Part shown: one piece after another, positions 47,099 through 56,856 of the stretch
Layout of the letters: each line of letters opens with the position of its first letter
Position numbering within the stretch: position 1 is the stretch's first letter
Source of the DNA: Halomonas denitrificans
GTDB lineage: Bacteria > Pseudomonadota > Gammaproteobacteria > Pseudomonadales > Halomonadaceae
Reading direction: 5' to 3'
Assembly (NCBI RefSeq): GCF_003056305.1
Contig: NZ_PYVX01000002.1
Coordinates: forward strand, 310,001 to 374,000
Length of the DNA stretch: 64,000 nt
Made by a program: the position numbers and the translations under genes
The notes under the pieces: generated by a model
What the model was told of the DNA's origin: nothing
What the model saw: only the letters and a program-made list of their open reading frames with translations
Database searches by the model: none

Positions 47099-47127
47099 CC
47101 CGCCGGCCGTCATTGTGGGCCGGCGGG
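47099..47127 (+). terminator. Hairpin between glxR and ttuD
   Basis: A 10-bp stem, CCCGCCGGCC with its complement and a 9-base loop, lies 35 bases after glxR. There is no T tract; read-through to ttuD is likely, but a 202-base gap also allows a separate promoter. Confidence 0.5.
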
Positions 47128-47265
47128 TGACAGGGAGGTGACTGCTCCCTGACGGCAGGCGTCGGGTCGTCGTCTGCCGGATCGCCGCTGGCGATCGTTG
47201 CCCGGTGGTGGGTTCCCCCTGAAGTACCCTCCCGTCACCGGGCCTTTTTCGTGAAGGAGACTCCC

Positions 47266-48606
47266 ATGAACACACTCAGCCCCCAGGTATCTCACGGCGC
47301 GCTGGCGGCGCCGAGCGACTGGCTTTGTCAGCTGGCGCACACCGCGATCGCGGCCGTGCATCCCGATACCCTGCTGCCTGAGCGGCTCCCCGAGCCGCCC
47401 CGCGGGCGCACCGTGGTGGTCGGCGCGGGCAAGGCCGCCGCCGCCATGGCCGCGGCCCTGGAGCGTAGCTGGCAGGCCCATCAGCCCGAGGCCCCCCTCG
47501 AGGGCCTGGTGGTGACCCGCTACGGGCATGGTCCACAAGGGCAAGGCCCCCAGGGGCCGGAGAGCGAGTGCCGGCGCATCGAGGTCCTCGAGGCGTCGCA
47601 CCCGATGCCCGACGACCTGAGCGAGAAGGCCGCGCGCCGCATGCTCGAGGCCGTGCAGGACCTGGGGGAGGACGACCTGGTGATCGCGCTGGTCTCCGGC
47701 GGCGGCTCGTCGCTGATGACCCTGCCGGCACCGGGCGTGAGCCTGGCCGAGAAGCAGGCGATCAACAAGGCGCTGCTGCGTTCCGGCGCGCCGATTCGCG
47801 AGATCAACACCGTGCGCCGCCACCTCTCCGCCATCAAAGGCGGACGCCTGGCGGCCGCCGCGCACCCGGCTCGGGTGCTGACCTGGCTGATCTCCGACGT
47901 GCCCGGCGACGAGGCCTCGCTGATCGCCTCCGGGCCGACCCTGCCCGACGCGAGCCGGCCCGCCGAGGCGCTGGCGATCCTGGAGCGCCACGCCATCGAG
48001 ATCTCCGACGGCGTGCGCCGGTGCCTGACGGAGCAGGGCACGCCGCCGCGGCCCGACGATCCCGGCTTCGCCCGGGACGAGAGCGAGATCCTCGCCCGGG
48101 CCCGGGACGCCCTGGCCGCCGGGCAGGCCGCCGCCGAGCACGACGGCGTCGAGGTGCGCCTGCTCGGCGACGACCTGGAGGGCGAGGCCCGCGCGCTGGG
48201 CCACGCCCAGGGCCGCATGGCGCTCTCCGCCCAGGACGGCCTGACGCGGCCGCTGCTGATCCTCTCCGGCGGCGAGACCAGCGTGACCGTCGAGGGCGAC
48301 GGCCGCGGCGGGCGCAACGTCGAGTACCTGCTGGGGCTGTTCGCGACCCTCAAGGGCGCCCCCGGCATCTACGCCGTGGCGGTCGACACCGACGGCATCG
48401 ACGGCTCCGAGGACAACGCCGGCGCGCAGTGCTCTCCCGAGGACTGGGGGCGGGCACAGGCCGCGGGACTCGATCCCGACGACTACCTGTCACGCAATGA
48501 CGCGTATACTTTCTTCGAGGCCCTGGACGATCTGATCGTCACCGGGCCGACGCGCACCAATGTCAACGATTTTCGTGCCATCCTGGTACTGCCGAGGACC
48601 TCATGA
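47266..48606 (+). CDS. ttuD: Glycerate 2-kinase (MOFRL family)
   Basis: 446 aa. N-terminal glycerate-kinase domain with [47 protein letters not shown] and [16 protein letters not shown]; the C-terminal MOFRL domain has [22 protein letters not shown] and [19 protein letters not shown]. It phosphorylates D-glycerate to 2-phosphoglycerate, so Pyk, encoded next, needs only enolase in between. The ATG at 47266 follows AAGGAGACTCCC. Its stop overlaps the pyk start (ATGA). Confidence 0.94.
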   Translation: MNTLSPQVSHGALAAPSDWLCQLAHTAIAAVHPDTLLPERLPEPPRGRTVVVGAGKAAAAMAAALERSWQAHQPEAPLEGLVVTRYGHGPQGQGPQGPESECRRIEVLEASHPMPDDLSEKAARRMLEAVQDLGEDDLVIALVSGGGSSLMTLPAPGVSLAEKQAINKALLRSGAPIREINTVRRHLSAIKGGRLAAAAHPARVLTWLISDVPGDEASLIASGPTLPDASRPAEALAILERHAIEISDGVRRCLTEQGTPPRPDDPGFARDESEILARARDALAAGQAAAEHDGVEVRLLGDDLEGEARALGHAQGRMALSAQDGLTRPLLILSGGETSVTVEGDGRGGRNVEYLLGLFATLKGAPGIYAVAVDTDGIDGSEDNAGAQCSPEDWGRAQAAGLDPDDYLSRNDAYTFFEALDDLIVTGPTRTNVNDFRAILVLPRTS

Positions 48607-50093
48607 CGCTGCCGACTCACGCCCCGATTCACGCCCCCATCCGCCGCACCAAGATCGTCGCCACCCTGGGCCCGGCCAGCGACCGGGAGGGTGTGCTGGA
48701 AGCGATGCTGTCCGCCGGCGTCGACGTGGTGCGCCTCAACTTCTCCCACGGCTCCGCCGACGATCACCGCCAGCGCCTGGCGCGGGTGCGTGAGATCGCC
48801 GCGCGCCTGGGCCGTAGCGTCGCCGCGCTGGGCGACCTGCAGGGACCGAAGATCCGCATCGCCCGCTTCAAGGAGGGCGCCGTGACCCTGGAGGAGGGCC
48901 AGTCCTTCATCCTCGACATGGGCCTGGCCAGCGACCAGGGCGACGCCACCCGGGTCGGCTGCGACTACAAGACCTTGGCCGACGACGTCGCCCCGGGCGA
49001 TCGCCTGCTGCTCGACGACGGCCGCGTGGTGCTCGACGTCAACCGCGTCGTCGACCACCTGATCCACACTAGCGTGGTGGTGGGCGGCAAGCTCTCCAAC
49101 AACAAGGGCATCAACAAGCAGGGCGGCGGCCTCTCCGCGCCGGCGCTCACCGACAAGGACAAGGCCGACCTCGAGACCGCCGTCGACATCGGCGTCGACT
49201 ACCTGGCGATCTCCTTCCCGCGCAGCGCCGCCGACATGGTCGAGGCCCGTGAGCTGCTCGGCGAAGCGGGTGCCGAGATCGGCCTGGTGGCCAAGCTCGA
49301 GCGCGCCGAGGCGGTGGCCGACGACGAGACCCTGGACGGCATCATCCGCGCCAGCGAGGCGGTGATGGTGGCCCGCGGCGATCTCGGCGTGGAGATCGGC
49401 GACGCCCAGCTGATCGGCACCCAGAAGCGCATCATCAAGCACGCCCGCACCCTTAACCGTGCGGTGATCACCGCCACCCAGATGATGGAGTCGATGATCG
49501 AGTCGCCGCTGCCCACCCGGGCCGAGGTGTTCGACGTGGCCAACGCCGTGCTCGACGGCACCGACGCGGTGATGCTCTCCGCCGAGACCGCCGCCGGCGA
49601 CTTCCCGGTGGAGACCATCGAGGCGATGAACCGGGTCTGCCTCGGCGCCGAGCGCGAGCGCCGCGCCCAGGAGTCTGGCCACCGCATCCACGAGGGCTTC
49701 AGCCGCATCGACGAGACCATCGCGCTCTCGGCGATGTACGCCGCCAACCACTTGGCCGGCGTGGCCGCCATCGCCTGCATGACCGCCTCCGGCTACACGC
49801 CGCTGATCGCCTCGCGCATCAGCTCGGGGCTGCCGATCATCGGCCTGGCCCACAACCCGGTGGCCCAGCGGCGCATGGCGCTCTATCGCGGGGTGGTCTC
49901 GCTGCCCTTCGACACCAGCGAGATGACCGCCGCCGAGCTCAACGACCGGGCCCTGGCGCTGCTGGTCCGCCAGGGCATCGCCGAGCCGGGCGACCACGTC
50001 ATCCTCACCCGGGGCGATCACATGAACGCCCACGGCGGCACCAACACCCTGAAGATCCTCGACGTGGGAGCGGAACACCGGGCGGATGCGTGA
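48603..50093 (+). CDS. pyk: Pyruvate kinase
   Basis: 496 aa. [11 protein letters not shown] near residue 17, the substrate region [40 protein letters not shown] with the catalytic Lys, [11 protein letters not shown], and [18 protein letters not shown]. The C-terminal domain has [16 protein letters not shown]. It turns phosphoenolpyruvate into pyruvate with ATP. Being translationally coupled to ttuD makes it a dedicated step of glyoxylate catabolism; this arrangement is known in some bacteria with the glycerate pathway. A second, housekeeping pyruvate kinase may exist elsewhere. Confidence 0.96.
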   Translation: MTLPTHAPIHAPIRRTKIVATLGPASDREGVLEAMLSAGVDVVRLNFSHGSADDHRQRLARVREIAARLGRSVAALGDLQGPKIRIARFKEGAVTLEEGQSFILDMGLASDQGDATRVGCDYKTLADDVAPGDRLLLDDGRVVLDVNRVVDHLIHTSVVVGGKLSNNKGINKQGGGLSAPALTDKDKADLETAVDIGVDYLAISFPRSAADMVEARELLGEAGAEIGLVAKLERAEAVADDETLDGIIRASEAVMVARGDLGVEIGDAQLIGTQKRIIKHARTLNRAVITATQMMESMIESPLPTRAEVFDVANAVLDGTDAVMLSAETAAGDFPVETIEAMNRVCLGAERERRAQESGHRIHEGFSRIDETIALSAMYAANHLAGVAAIACMTASGYTPLIASRISSGLPIIGLAHNPVAQRRMALYRGVVSLPFDTSEMTAAELNDRALALLVRQGIAEPGDHVILTRGDHMNAHGGTNTLKILDVGAEHRADA

Positions 50094-50097
50094 TTCT

Positions 50098-50105
50098 TGT
50101 ATACG
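50098..50105. promoter_or_regulatory. GTATAC-type operator before the second cluster regulator
   Basis: TGTATACG in CTTGTATACGATAGG, 72 bases before the regulator start and only 4 bases after the pyk stop. Confidence 0.6.
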
Positions 50106-50177
50106 ATAGGTGTGTCTGCTGTGGCCATTCCGGCGACGGGATGAGAAGCTGTCGGCAAACAACCTAGAGGAATGATC

Positions 50178-50912
50178 ATGCACGAGGAGTGGCAGGAGGA
50201 GGTGCTGGCGGAGGTCAGGGCCGGGCGTCGCATCAGCGACCGGGACATCGTCGACCAGGTGCGGCGCGCCGTGCTGATGCAGCGCCTGCCGCCGGGCACG
50301 CGCCTGCCGGAGGTGACGCTGGGCGAGGTGTTCGGGGTCAGCCGGTCGGTGGTGCGCAAGGCCCTCACCCGGCTCGCCTCCGAGCACGTGGTGGACCAGC
50401 GCCCCAACCAGGTGGCGCGGGTCCGCGCGCCGAGCATCGAGGAGACCCGCGAGACCTTCGCCGCCCGGCGCCTGGTCGAGGGCGAGGTCGCTGCGCTCCT
50501 GGCCGGCGGCCTCGACGCCGCCTCGACGGCGCGGCTCGAGCAGGAGGTCGAGCGCGAGATCGAGGCCCACGGGCGCGGCGACGAGCCTGCTCGCATCGAG
50601 CACTCCCTGGCCATCCACCACCTGCTGGCCGACCGCTCGCCGAATCGCGTGCTGGGCGCGATGCTCACCGACCTGATCCTGCGCACCTCCATCGTGATCG
50701 CCCTCTACAAGCGGCCGAGCCTCGGCTCCTGCTACCTGGAGGGGGATCACCCCTCGCTGCTGGACGCCCTCCGGCAGGGCGAGGGCGAGGCCGCCCGGCG
50801 GGCCGTCGTGGCGCATCTGGAGAGCCTCGAGGCGCTGCTCGACCTGAGCGCCCGGGAGACCCGCATCGACCTGATGGCGATCCTCGGCCAGGCCGACGAG
50901 GCCCAGGCCTGA
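50178..50912 (+). CDS. GntR/FCD-family transcriptional regulator of the glyoxylate cluster
   Basis: 244 aa from the ATG at 50178, preferred to 50172 because AGAGGA is better spaced. Winged helix-turn-helix at residues 20-90 (TLGEVFGVSRSVVRKALTRLASEHVV) resembles that of the regulator at 9855. The FCD domain after residue 98 has EHSLAIHHLLADRSPN, LEGDHPSLLDAL and VVAHLESLEALL with the usual histidines. With its own GTATAC site, it likely autoregulates and controls gcl and possibly the whole purine/ureide set. The effector could be glyoxylate, allantoin or a ureide. Confidence 0.87.
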   Translation: MHEEWQEEVLAEVRAGRRISDRDIVDQVRRAVLMQRLPPGTRLPEVTLGEVFGVSRSVVRKALTRLASEHVVDQRPNQVARVRAPSIEETRETFAARRLVEGEVAALLAGGLDAASTARLEQEVEREIEAHGRGDEPARIEHSLAIHHLLADRSPNRVLGAMLTDLILRTSIVIALYKRPSLGSCYLEGDHPSLLDALRQGEGEAARRAVVAHLESLEALLDLSARETRIDLMAILGQADEAQA

Positions 50913-50919
50913 CCCGGCC

Positions 50920-50933
50920 TTGACGCGCATCAA
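50920..50933. promoter_or_regulatory. FNR/ANR-like box upstream of modA
   Basis: TTGACGCGCATCAA differs from the FNR consensus TTGAT-N4-ATCAA by one base and lies about 90 bases before modA, just after the regulator stop. The flanks extend it to CCTTGA-N6-TCAAGG, so it may instead be a small terminator stem. Confidence 0.5.
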
Positions 50934-51022
50934 GGCGGGCGCCGCCGCGGCGGTCCCCGCCTTGTTCCCTGCGCGGACCTGGCCGACAATGCGGGCTCGT
51001 TGATCGGGCTTTGGATCTCGCC

Positions 51023-51823
51023 ATGACCGCTGTGCTTCGCCTCGCCCTGGCCGCCTGGCTGCTGGCGAGTGCCGTCCCGGCGCTCGCCGGGACGGCCACC
51101 GTGGCCGTCGCCTCCTCCCTGCAGTTCGCCTTTCCCGCCCTGGTCGAGCGCTTCCGCGCCCAGGGCGGGGCGCCGCTGCGCGTCAACTACGGCGCCTCCG
51201 GCAACTTCCGTCGCCAGATCGCCCAGGGCGCGCCCTTCGAGCTCTTCCTCTCGGCGGACGAGCAGAGCGTGCTGGCCCTGCACGAGACGGGCCACACCGA
51301 GGATGCCGGCGTGGTCTACGCGGTCGGCCGGCTGGCCTGGATCCAGCCCGCCGGGCGCGGTGCACTGCCGAGCGAGGCGACCCCGCTCGCCGCCGTCGAG
51401 GCGGCCATCGCCGACCACCGGGCGGGGGAGGGGCGCCCGCGGGTGGCGCTGGCCAACCCGGAGCACGCCCCCTACGGCATCGCCGCGCGCCAGGCGCTCG
51501 AGCAGGCCGGGCTCTGGGAGGCCTCGGCGCCGCTGCGGGTGATGGGCGAGAACGTCTCCCAGGCGGCCCGCTTCGCCCTGGCCGACGAGGCCCGAGGCGG
51601 CCTGGTGGCCTACTCCCTGGTCCTGGCCCCGACGCTGGCGGAGCGGGCCGAGCACGTGCTGATTCCCGCCGACCGGCACGCCCCGCTGCGCCAGCGCATG
51701 GCGCTGGTGCCCGGCGCCGGTGAGGCGGCCCGTGAGTTCTACGCCTGGCTGCAGGGCGAGGAGGCCCGCGAGATACTGGCGCGCTTCGGTTTTGAGCCGC
51801 CGACCCCGACGGGCGGCGCCTGA
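51023..51823 (+). CDS. modA: Molybdate-binding periplasmic protein
   Basis: 266 aa. Signal peptide at residues 1-22 (ending PALA before GTATVAVASS). ModA marks are VAVASSLQFAFPALVERF, VNYGASGNFRRQIAQGAPFELFLSADEQSV, and RVALANPEHAPYGIAARQAL. It binds molybdate or tungstate. A TTG start four codons upstream is possible, but the ATG gives a normal signal peptide. The stop overlaps modB by one base. Confidence 0.93.
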   Translation: MTAVLRLALAAWLLASAVPALAGTATVAVASSLQFAFPALVERFRAQGGAPLRVNYGASGNFRRQIAQGAPFELFLSADEQSVLALHETGHTEDAGVVYAVGRLAWIQPAGRGALPSEATPLAAVEAAIADHRAGEGRPRVALANPEHAPYGIAARQALEQAGLWEASAPLRVMGENVSQAARFALADEARGGLVAYSLVLAPTLAERAEHVLIPADRHAPLRQRMALVPGAGEAAREFYAWLQGEEAREILARFGFEPPTPTGGA

Positions 51824-52491
51824 TGGACTGGACGGCGCTCTCGGTCTCGCTGCGCCTGGCGGGCCTGACCTGCCTGCTGCTGCTGCCTGTCGGGCTGTGG
51901 CTGGGGCGTGCCCTGGCGCTGTCGCGCTTTCGCGGCCGCGCGCTCTGCGAGGCGCTGGTGGCGCTGCCGCTGGTCATGCCGCCCACGGTGCTCGGCTTCT
52001 ACCTGATGCAGGCCTTCGGGGTGCAGGCGCCCTTCGGCGCCGCCTGGCAGTCGCTGACCGGCGGCGGGCTCAACTTCACCTTCACCGGCATCCTGCTCGC
52101 CTCGCTGGTCGCCAACCTGCCCTTCGCCGTGCAGCCGATCCAGCGCGCCTTCGAGACGATTCCCCCCAACCTGCGCGAGGCGGCCTGGTGCAGCGGCCTC
52201 TCGCCCACCCAGACGCTACTTCGCATCGAGCTGCCGCTGGTGTGGCCGGGGCTGGTCTCGGCCCTGGCGCTGACCTTCGCCCACACCCTCGGCGAGTTCG
52301 GGGTGATCCTGATGGTCGGCGGCGCCATCGACGGCGAGACCCGCACGCTGGCCATCGCCATCTACGACCGGGTCCAGGCCTTCGATGAGTCGGGGGCGGC
52401 GGTGATGTCGGCCATGCTGCTGCTGGTCTCCTTCCTGACCATCGGCGTGGTCTACGGGCTTGCCGGGCGACGCAGGTGGCGCCGTGGCTGA
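51823..52491 (+). CDS. modB: Molybdate ABC transporter permease
   Basis: 222 aa with five membrane helices. ALVALPLVMPPTVLGFYLMQAFG and the coupling-helix region ETIPPNLREAAWCSGLSPTQTLLRIELPLVWPG are characteristic, as is HTLGEFGVILMVGGAIDGETRTLAIAIYD. It starts within the stop of modA and its end overlaps modC. Confidence 0.95.
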   Translation: MDWTALSVSLRLAGLTCLLLLPVGLWLGRALALSRFRGRALCEALVALPLVMPPTVLGFYLMQAFGVQAPFGAAWQSLTGGGLNFTFTGILLASLVANLPFAVQPIQRAFETIPPNLREAAWCSGLSPTQTLLRIELPLVWPGLVSALALTFAHTLGEFGVILMVGGAIDGETRTLAIAIYDRVQAFDESGAAVMSAMLLLVSFLTIGVVYGLAGRRRWRRG

Positions 52492-53644
52492 GTCGATGCA
52501 AGCGGTCGGGCCGGGGGCGAGCGGCGAGGGGCTGGCGGTCAGCCTGCACCAGCCGGGACCGATCCCGCTGGCCGCCGACTTCCACTGCGAGGCCGGGGAG
52601 CTGCTCGCCCTGGTGGGCCCCTCGGGCAGCGGCAAGACCACCCTGCTGCGGGCCATCGCCGGGCTCTACCGGCCGGCGAGCGGGATCATCCGCTGCGCGG
52701 GCGAGACCTGGTTCGATGCCTCGGCGGGGCGCTCGCGGCCCCCCCAGCGGCGCCAGGTGGGGCTGGTGTTCCAGGACTATGCGCTCTTCCCTCACCTGAC
52801 CGCGCGGGGCAACGTCATGGTCGCGCTGGATCACCTGCCCGCCGCCGAGCGGCGCCGGGCCGCCGATCGCTGGCTCGCCCGGGTGCGCCTCGACGGCCTC
52901 GCCGAGCGCCACCCCGCGGCGCTCTCCGGCGGCCAGCGCCAGCGTGTGGCGCTGGCCCGGGCGCTGGCCCGCAACCCCCGGGTGCTGCTGCTCGACGAGC
53001 CCTTCTCGGCGGTGGACCAGGTCACCCGGCGCCGCCTGCAGCGCGAGCTGGCCCTGCTGCGCGACGAGATCCGCATCCCCATCGTGCTGGTCACCCACGA
53101 CCTCGACGAGGCTGCCGCCCTGGCCGACCGGCTCTGCGTGCTGCATGCCGGGCGCAGCCTGCAGCAGGCGCCCGCCGAAACGCTCTTCCGGCGTCCCGCG
53201 AGCCCGGCGGTGGCGCGGCTGCTCGATCGCCACAACGTCTTCACGGGCCGCGTGGTGGACGACGCGGCGGGGCGCCGGCTGCAGTGGGGGCCCTGGCGGC
53301 TGGAGGTGACTCACGGCCTCGAGGGGCTGTCGCCGGGGCAGCGGATCAGCTGGTACCTGCCGCCGTCGGACGTGGTGCTGCACCGCCGCGGCCGCCCCTC
53401 CCGGGGCGAGCGCGAGAACCCCGTCGCGGGCCGGGTGGTGGAGATGGCGGTGCTCGGCGGCATCACCTATCTGGCGCTGGCCTTCGATCACTGCGACGAT
53501 ACCCTGCGCTTCGAGCTGTCCACCCACGCGGCGCGCCGCAACGGCCTGGCCCGGGGCGAGCGGGTGGGCGTCTCGCTGCTCGCCTCGGGCATCCATCTGA
53601 TGCCGGACGCCGCCGACCCGTTGCATGCCCCCCCCGACCGCTGA
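52484..53644 (+). CDS. modC: Molybdate ABC transporter ATPase
   Basis: About 386 aa if the GTG at 52484 is used (AGGTGG lies just upstream and it overlaps modB by 8 bases, as usual in mod operons); the ATG at 52496 is the alternative. Walker A GPSGSGKT, Q-loop VFQDYALFPHLT, signature LSGGQRQRVALARAL, Walker B VLLLDEPFSAVD, switch His in VLVTHDLDE. A C-terminal Mop/TOBE domain (residues 320-375) binds molybdate. Mo is needed for xanthine dehydrogenase and nitrate reductase, neither in the window. Confidence 0.92.
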   Translation: MAESMQAVGPGASGEGLAVSLHQPGPIPLAADFHCEAGELLALVGPSGSGKTTLLRAIAGLYRPASGIIRCAGETWFDASAGRSRPPQRRQVGLVFQDYALFPHLTARGNVMVALDHLPAAERRRAADRWLARVRLDGLAERHPAALSGGQRQRVALARALARNPRVLLLDEPFSAVDQVTRRRLQRELALLRDEIRIPIVLVTHDLDEAAALADRLCVLHAGRSLQQAPAETLFRRPASPAVARLLDRHNVFTGRVVDDAAGRRLQWGPWRLEVTHGLEGLSPGQRISWYLPPSDVVLHRRGRPSRGERENPVAGRVVEMAVLGGITYLALAFDHCDDTLRFELSTHAARRNGLARGERVGVSLLASGIHLMPDAADPLHAPPDR

Positions 53645-53653
53645 GGAGACCCC

Positions 53654-54193
53654 ATGAACACGACCCGTCGCCAGCTGCTGCTGGGCCTGGCCCTGCTGCC
53701 CGCGGCCGGCCTGCTGCCGCGCCCGCTTTACGCCGCCCCCGACGAGGCCTCGACGCTCGAGCGCGTGCCGCTGGTCATCCACGGCGCCCAGGGGCCGCAG
53801 CGCCTCGAGGTGGAGGTGGCCCGCAGCATCCGCGAGCGCAGCCGCGGCCTGATGGAGCGCGACCACCTCGACGCGGGGGCCGGCATGCTCTTCCTCTATC
53901 GCCATCCCCAGCCGTCGCGCAACGGCTTCTGGATGTACCGCACCCGGATCCCGCTGGACATCGCCTTCATCGACGAGGCGGGCCGCATCGCCGAGATCCA
54001 CCGCATGACGCCCTGCACCGCCGAGGCCCCGGGCGACTGCCCGGTGACCCGCCCCGGCGTGCCCTACCGCGCGGCCCTGGAGGTCAACGCCGGTGCCTTC
54101 GAGGCGCTGGGCGTGGCGGCGGGGGACTGCGTCAGCTGGCCGGGCGGCGGCGGGCTCTGTGCGGGGGAGGCCGCCGCGTCGTCTGCGCCCTGA
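53654..54193 (+). CDS. DUF192 family exported protein
   Basis: 179 aa. An N-terminal export signal with a twin-arginine-like TTRRQLLLG and a hydrophobic core ends near PLYAAPDEAS. The DUF192 domain follows: LEVEVARSIRERSRGLMERDHLDAGAGMLFLY, GFWMYRTRIPLDIAFIDEAGRI, and CTAEAPGDCPVTRPGVPYRAALEVNAG with two conserved Cys. Function is unknown. It begins 9 bases after modC, with GAGGAG, so it is probably co-transcribed. Its stop directly abuts the stop of the convergent EamA gene. Confidence 0.85.
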   Translation: MNTTRRQLLLGLALLPAAGLLPRPLYAAPDEASTLERVPLVIHGAQGPQRLEVEVARSIRERSRGLMERDHLDAGAGMLFLYRHPQPSRNGFWMYRTRIPLDIAFIDEAGRIAEIHRMTPCTAEAPGDCPVTRPGVPYRAALEVNAGAFEALGVAAGDCVSWPGGGGLCAGEAAASSAP

Positions 54194-55054
54194 TCAGGCG
54201 GCCGGGCGTTTCCCGCCGACGCGTAGCACGATCAGCGCCAGCCCGGCGATCACCAGCCCACCGCCGACGAGCTTGTGCACGCCCAGGCCGTCGCCCATCA
54301 GCACCACGCCCAGCAGCACCGCCCCCACCGGCATCAGCAGGGTCAGCGGCACCACCCGGTTGACCGGGTGGCAGCGCAGCAGGCCGTACCAGAGGCCGTA
54401 GGCCACGATCGAGGACATCACCGCGGTGTAGAACACCGCCCCCCAGCCGGCCCAGCCGGCCGCGGCGATGGCCTGCCACTGGCCCTGCTCGAACCACCAG
54501 GAGCCCAGCGCCACCTGGGGCGTGGCGAACAGCGCCACCCAGCCCGCCAGGGCCATGGGCGAGACGTTGGGGCCCTGCTTGATCAGCAGCTGCGAGATGG
54601 CCCAGCCCAGGGCGCTGGCCAGCAGCAGGGCGGTGGGCAGCGGCGCCGGGAGCGTGGGGCCGCCGGCCAGCACCGCGACCCCGGCGAAGGAGAGCGCCAG
54701 CCCTGCCAGGCGGCGCGGCTCCAGGCGCTCCCTGAGAAACACCACGGCGAGCAGGGTGGCGAAGGGCGTGCCCATCTGCACCAGCAGCGCGCCGGTGCCC
54801 GCCTCGGCCTGGCCGAGCCCGATGAACAGCAGCGCGAAGTGCAGGGTGCCGAAGGTCACCGAGAGCAGCGCCAGGAAGGGCAGCTGGTGGCGGGCCACCG
54901 GGTGGAAGGGCACCAGCAGCGCCGCCACCAGGGCGAAGCGCAGGGTGGTCAGCAGCAGCGGCGGCAGCTCGGCCACCCCAAGCTTGATGACGATGATGTT
55001 CAGCGCCCAGATGGCGATGACGGCGAGGCCCAGGGCCAGGTCACGAAGCGGCAC
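54194..55054 (-). CDS. EamA-family (DMT superfamily) transporter
   Basis: 286 aa from the GTG at 55054, chosen because GAGGAG lies 7 bases before it and the protein then starts directly with its first helix (VPLRDLALGLAVIAIWALNIIVIK); codons upstream give a non-family Arg-rich lead. Ten membrane segments in two EamA repeats (second repeat from about residue 145, LGWAISQLLIK). Such proteins usually export amino acids, purines or metabolites. Convergent with DUF192 with no gap between the stop codons. Confidence 0.85.
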   Translation of the reverse strand: MPLRDLALGLAVIAIWALNIIVIKLGVAELPPLLLTTLRFALVAALLVPFHPVARHQLPFLALLSVTFGTLHFALLFIGLGQAEAGTGALLVQMGTPFATLLAVVFLRERLEPRRLAGLALSFAGVAVLAGGPTLPAPLPTALLLASALGWAISQLLIKQGPNVSPMALAGWVALFATPQVALGSWWFEQGQWQAIAAAGWAGWGAVFYTAVMSSIVAYGLWYGLLRCHPVNRVVPLTLLMPVGAVLLGVVLMGDGLGVHKLVGGGLVIAGLALIVLRVGGKRPAA

Positions 55055-55260
55055 GGTGTCTCCTCGGGGAGGGTCGGCGAAAAGCCTGACAGCATAGCAA
55101 CTCCGTTGAATGCGGGGACAGCGAACGGGCACGGCATCCCTTGCATGACGTGTAGATGACAGGGCATCTTGAGGCTCGCGGCGTCGATGACGCTGCCACC
55201 TTCACGATGTCGGGGAGGCCGGCGACGGACCGCCCCGCGCCCAGACCGCAAGGATATGCC

Positions 55261-56283
55261 ATGCCTTCGTCACGCTCCCCGCGCCGAGTGGCCGCCGCCC
55301 TGGCCGGCGCCGTTCTCGTCAGCGCTTCCCTCGCCGTCTCCTCGTCCGTCCTGGCCCGGGAGCTCTCCGTCTCCACCGTGCTCTCCGACGCCTTCCCCTG
55401 GGGACAGGCCGCCGAGAAGTGGGCCGAGCTGGTCGCCGAGCGCTCCGACGGCGACCTGACCCTGCGGGTCTACCCCAACTCCCAGCTGGTCAACGGCGAC
55501 CAGACCCGCGAGTTCTCGGCCATGCGCTCGGGGCTGATCGACGCGGCCGTGGGCTCGACCATCAACTGGTCGCCCCAGGTGCCGGAGCTCAACCTCTTCT
55601 CGCTGCCCTTCTTCATGCCCGACGTCGAGGCGGTCGACGCCGTCACCGGCGGGGCGGCCGGCGAGCTGGTCTTCGAGGCCATCGCGTCCCGGGGCGTGGT
55701 GCCGCTGGCCTGGGGCGAGAACGGCTTTCGCCAGCTCTCCAACTCCCAGGGCCCCATCGAAGAGCCGGCCGACCTCGAAGGGCTGAAGATCCGCGTGGTG
55801 GGCTCGCCGCTCTTCCAGGACACCTTCACGGCGCTCGGCGCCAACCCCACCCAGATGAGCTGGGCCGACGCCAAGCCGGCGCTGACCACCGGCGCGGTGG
55901 ACGGCCAGGAGAACCCGCTCTCGGTGTTCGACGTGGCGCGCATCGACCAGGTGGGGCAGGAGCACCTGACCCTCTGGAACTACATGAACGATCCGCTGGT
56001 GTTCGCGGTGAACCGCCAGGTGTGGGAGTCGCTCAGCGAGCAGGAGCGCACCATCCTGCGTGAGGCCGCCGAGGAGGCCGGCGCCTGGGAGATCGCCATG
56101 ACCCGCGAGGAGGAGCCGGCGCGGCTGGCGGCGATCCAGGAGCGCGGCGTCACGGTCACCGAGCTTAACGAGGCGCAGCACCGGGCCTTCGTCGAGGCCA
56201 CCGAGGCGGTCCACGACGAGTGGGTGCCGCGCATCGGCGAGGCGATCGTCGAGGCCGCCCGGGCCGACATGTCGCCGGAGTGA
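55261..56283 (+). CDS. TRAP transporter substrate-binding protein (DctP), system C
   Basis: 340 aa. Signal peptide at residues 1-32 (ending SSSVLA before RELSVST). Family marks: LRVYPNSQLVNGDQTREF, LKIRVVGSPLFQDTFTALGANPTQMSW with the ligand Arg, and GAVDGQENPLSVFDVARI. The ATG at 55261 is preceded by AAGGATATGCC. It begins dctPQM-C; the gap to dctQ is 96 bases. Substrate unknown, likely a carboxylate. Confidence 0.9.
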   Translation: MPSSRSPRRVAAALAGAVLVSASLAVSSSVLARELSVSTVLSDAFPWGQAAEKWAELVAERSDGDLTLRVYPNSQLVNGDQTREFSAMRSGLIDAAVGSTINWSPQVPELNLFSLPFFMPDVEAVDAVTGGAAGELVFEAIASRGVVPLAWGENGFRQLSNSQGPIEEPADLEGLKIRVVGSPLFQDTFTALGANPTQMSWADAKPALTTGAVDGQENPLSVFDVARIDQVGQEHLTLWNYMNDPLVFAVNRQVWESLSEQERTILREAAEEAGAWEIAMTREEEPARLAAIQERGVTVTELNEAQHRAFVEATEAVHDEWVPRIGEAIVEAARADMSPE

Positions 56284-56379
56284 TCCCGGCGCCGCTGACC
56301 GTTCCTCCCTCCATCGGCCCTTCATGTTCGGCCCCGTGCGGGGCCGATCTCGTCTCCACGCCTCCGACCCCCGACGCCC

Positions 56380-56856
56380 ATGACACGTCCCGACGCAAGA
56401 CTCGAACGCCTGCTGGCGACCCTCGCGATCCTGATCATCGGCCTGATCAGCCTGGCCAACGTGGTGGTGCGCTACCTCACCGGCGGCTCCTTCGCCTTCA
56501 CCGAGGAGTTCTCGGTGTTCCTGCTGGTGGTGCTGACCTTCGCCGGCGCCTCGGTGGCCCTGCGCCGCGACCGCCATATCCGCATCGGCCTGCTGGAGCG
56601 GGCCCTGCCGACCGCGCCGCGCCGCGCCCTGATCCTCTTCCAGGGCGCCTGTGGCCTCGCCGTGCTGGGGCTGATCACCTGGTTCGGCGCCCGGATGACC
56701 TGGCAGGAGATCCAGTGGGGCTCGCTCTCCCCGGGGCTGGGCCTGCCGCAGTGGTGGTACCTGGCCTGGCTGCCGCTGCTCTCGGCGCTGATGATGCTGC
56801 GCCAGGTGCAGCAGACCCTGGATCGCCTGCGCGGGAGGCTCGAGGATGACGCCTGA
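56380..56856 (+). CDS. TRAP transporter small permease (DctQ), system C
   Basis: 158 aa, four helices, with the signature NVVVRYLTGGSFAFTEEFSVFLLVVLTFAGASVALRRDRHIRIGL near residue 26 in pieces typical of DctQ. It overlaps dctM by 11 bases. No strong ribosome site is seen. Confidence 0.88.
   Translation: MTRPDARLERLLATLAILIIGLISLANVVVRYLTGGSFAFTEEFSVFLLVVLTFAGASVALRRDRHIRIGLLERALPTAPRRALILFQGACGLAVLGLITWFGARMTWQEIQWGSLSPGLGLPQWWYLAWLPLLSALMMLRQVQQTLDRLRGRLEDDA

Noticed and set aside
48504..48509. GTATAC inside ttuD
   Set aside because: Lies in coding sequence far from any promoter and is flanked by GC-rich DNA; probably chance.
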